Assembly: GCA_030704615.1 (NCBI GenBank)
Contig: CM060733.1
Span: 14,322,001 to 14,386,000 of the forward strand
Source of the DNA: Takakia lepidozioides
Taxonomy: Eukaryota; Streptophyta; Takakiopsida; Takakiales; Takakiaceae
Direction of reading: 5' to 3'
Length of the DNA: 64,000 nucleotides
The notes under the pieces are model-generated. The model was given only the letters and a program-made list of their open reading frames with translations. It made no database searches and was not told the origin of the DNA. Shown here one piece after another: positions 62,901 to 64,000 of this stretch (position 1 is its first letter; every line of letters starts with the position of its first letter). The position numbers and the translations under genes were made by a program.

Positions 62901-64000
62901 TTGGAGGGATATCTACTAGGAGAAGAATAAATTTGGACAACTTGGAGGACACGGCCGCAGTTGTGAGGCAGAGAAGAACAACAAAGCAGAAAAAGCTATT
63001 AGAGAGGAAGGAAGAATCAATGGTAAGCTGCCCGCCCAATGTAAATGACACTGTTCACAGTTTTTCTGGTTTGGGAGGAAGGTGCCCATGCGACCACAGA
63101 AACCGAATATCCCAGGAATTGCCCACAATGCAGGCATGGACATGTCACCTATGGGCTAAATATGGGCACCAACTCTTGGCCCGTGTGCTCACCCAGGCAG
63201 GTGAGCAATTTGTTTTGGTCCATGTTCTTTTTTCAAATGTCTCCTGATTTTGCTTTGACTTGCCACTCGGTCAACAGGAGGTTTGTCTTGTGCTCAATGC
63301 AAGATCTCAATCTTGGGTAGGTGATAGTGAGTTCTTAGTTTCGATTGCATTATTTTGACAGTTTTCAAATTGAGAAAAGAAATTTGTTTGCTGACTATCA
63401 AAAGTATCCTCTCTGATGAAGTGAACTCAAGATTGGGACATCATGCCTTATTAGTAGACATGCATAGAATTGTGGCAAGGGCATTGTCATGACATGTGGA
63501 TTGTGAGGATTGAGGACTGCAGATTACATTTATGACCAGCAAGTGCTTATTTTTTCCCGGCAGCTTTCCCTAGTATCACACAACGCTAGAGGCACAGAAA
63601 CGTGAGAAAATGAATCCGATCATCCAACAATCAATAATCAAGCAGGTCATCTGGGGCAGTACTAAACCTGACCTAAAGGTCACAAAATGATAAACTGAAA
63701 GTAACAAGCATATAAAAACATGTGTCCCTCAATGTAGTAAGTTGTGACGTGTAGTAATACTATGTGCCCTACTGGTCATGACAAAGCAGGGAAGTACCAT
63801 ATGGAGTTTGGTGACTATGCTGCAGCTGATGAGATGTACCAGCAGGCCATGTGTGTTCTAGGAGTACGCCTAGAGAGCAGCCCTACCACTTTATGGTGTG
63901 ATGAGCAGCCTCGCCATCCTGCATGCACACCTGAGGAGACAATAAGAGACCAATACCCCATTGAGGAGGCAGCACTGTTGTACCATATGAGCCGGCTACA
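50951..64000 (+). CDS. ESP1: Separase (ESP1), N-terminal part; continues beyond the window
   Basis: Separase is the cysteine protease that cleaves cohesin at anaphase. Only the long N-terminal helical-repeat region is here; the C50 protease domain must lie to the right. Exons with closing phases include 50951-51466, 51721-51986, 52206-52383, 52509-52616, 53453-53581, 53996-54426, 54677-54791, 55008-55133, 55651-55956, 56692-56817, 57114-57338, 57742-57870, 58001 onward, about 58411-58790, 59874-59976, 60413-60688, 60820-60943, 61303-62016, 62221 onward, about 62430-62555, about 62870-63020 and 63790 to the edge. Segments resembling plant separase are LHPRTLGVLLEE, LLDNIYIGDSFPVERSRLLL, SEALSLL, LWANKRLGHVLC, LKYAKEGFRLRSRVF, LGDYIESLMQVGVINEKMG and FLGGEVHRKRHQWELAESDL. 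A basic, disordered stretch (RKKAPARKKLP, RRQGLRSQS) probably contains nuclear localisation signals. Some junctions between 57.9 and 59.9 kb and after 62.3 kb are unresolved. Several introns carry LINE fragments. Confidence 0.75.
52859..53062 (-). mobile_element. Stacked LINE family-A 3' ends in a separase intron
   Basis: On the minus strand, three overlapping or nested copies of the family-A 3' block occur in about 200 bp. Their plus-strand signatures are AAATGAAATGGTACTTTATAA near 52866, ATGGTACTTTGTAACGTCC near 52970, and GAAACTTTATAATGTCCACG near 53000. They suggest repeated insertion of very short copies at one spot. Confidence 0.65.
55187..55450 (+). mobile_element. LINE family-A 3' fragments in a separase intron
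   Basis: A short 3' end (GACGTTATAAAGTGCC with ATTTC units, about 55198-55230) is followed by a longer fragment encoding EEHFFFHCSLYYEIRGRF, then YEDQKCLAAYLHEMLTLRQS, which matches the coding end of the 59-kb copy. Confidence 0.7.
58880..59825 (+). mobile_element. ~1-kb 5'-truncated LINE (family A) in a separase intron
   Basis: The longest family-A copy here. Frames broken by several stops and slips end in LLRALGRFRVGSHNLWIETG, then CPACTGRNRENETEEHFFYY, a LINE zinc-knuckle C-terminus, and YEDQKCLAAYLHEAFTLRQS before a stop. A 3' untranslated region of about 110 bp leads to GACGTTATAAAGTACC and an (ATTTC)n tail at about 59805-59823. The 5' limit is approximate. Confidence 0.75.
60030..60240 (+). 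mobile_element. LINE family-A 3' fragment in a separase intron
   Basis: CTCTTGAAGCTTTCTGTGGA, then a diverged copy of the HFFFHCPYYYEIRWRF-coding region and ACAATCCCTTG, ending GCCCATTTCATTTCATTTC. It lies only about 50 bp past the separase exon that ends at 59976. Confidence 0.65.

Overview
This window is nuclear DNA from a land plant. The genes have GT-AG introns (plus two probable GC-AG introns), encode plant-type organelle proteins, and are interspersed with LINE, SINE-like and DNA-transposon debris. An intron-poor PLS-type PPR gene with repeated MYAKCGS blocks and a DYW tail, together with mixed intergenic repeats, fits a seed-free plant such as a fern or lycophyte. That placement is an inference, and nothing in the window fixes the species.

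Layout, left to right. 0.2-5.9 kb (-): FGGY-family sugar kinase, 3' end off the left edge. 7.0-9.6 kb (-): PPR gene whose DYW domain is broken by frame disruptions. 10.1-10.7 kb (-): fragment of an unrecognised gene. 10.9-16 kb: gene-free, repeat-rich block with SINE-like heads, hAT-like inverted-repeat elements, a hairpin and degenerate short repeats. 16.4-18.2 kb (+): small plastid-type DnaJ zinc-finger protein. 19.4-21.2 kb: decayed LINE split by a 758-bp pogo/Tigger-like transposon. 21.9-25.0 kb (-): plastid ribosomal protein L1. 25.6-26.7 kb (-): GNAT acetyltransferase. 28.3-30.6 kb (+): nucleoporin Nup43. 31.8-33.7 kb (-): Kae1/OSGEP (KEOPS, tRNA t6A). 34.2-34.9 kb (+): Tyr/Gly-rich disordered protein. 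35.7-38.2 kb (-): TRAPP subunit Bet3. 38.5-43.0 kb (+): MiaB/CDK5RAP1-type tRNA methylthiotransferase. 45.0-50.2 kb (+): O-fucosyltransferase. 51.0 kb to the right edge (+): separase, N-terminal part only.

The genes are ordinary housekeeping and organelle genes and do not form a functional cluster. Two of them, Kae1 and the MiaB-type enzyme, act on tRNA near the anticodon (t6A and ms2 modifications at position 37), but they are separated by unrelated genes. Bet3 and the MiaB-type gene are divergent and share an intergenic region of about 350 bp with a telo-box. Most mobile DNA sits in introns (FGGY, MiaB-type, O-fucosyltransferase, separase) or in the 11-16 kb block.

Exon coordinates were derived by reading splice sites and family conservation by eye. 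Where reading phases close across every junction I say so; elsewhere the model is partial. I found no previously undescribed biological system. The most informative irregularities are the pogo-in-LINE nest, the (ATTTC)n-tailed LINE 3' ends, the broken DYW domain and the two GC-AG introns.
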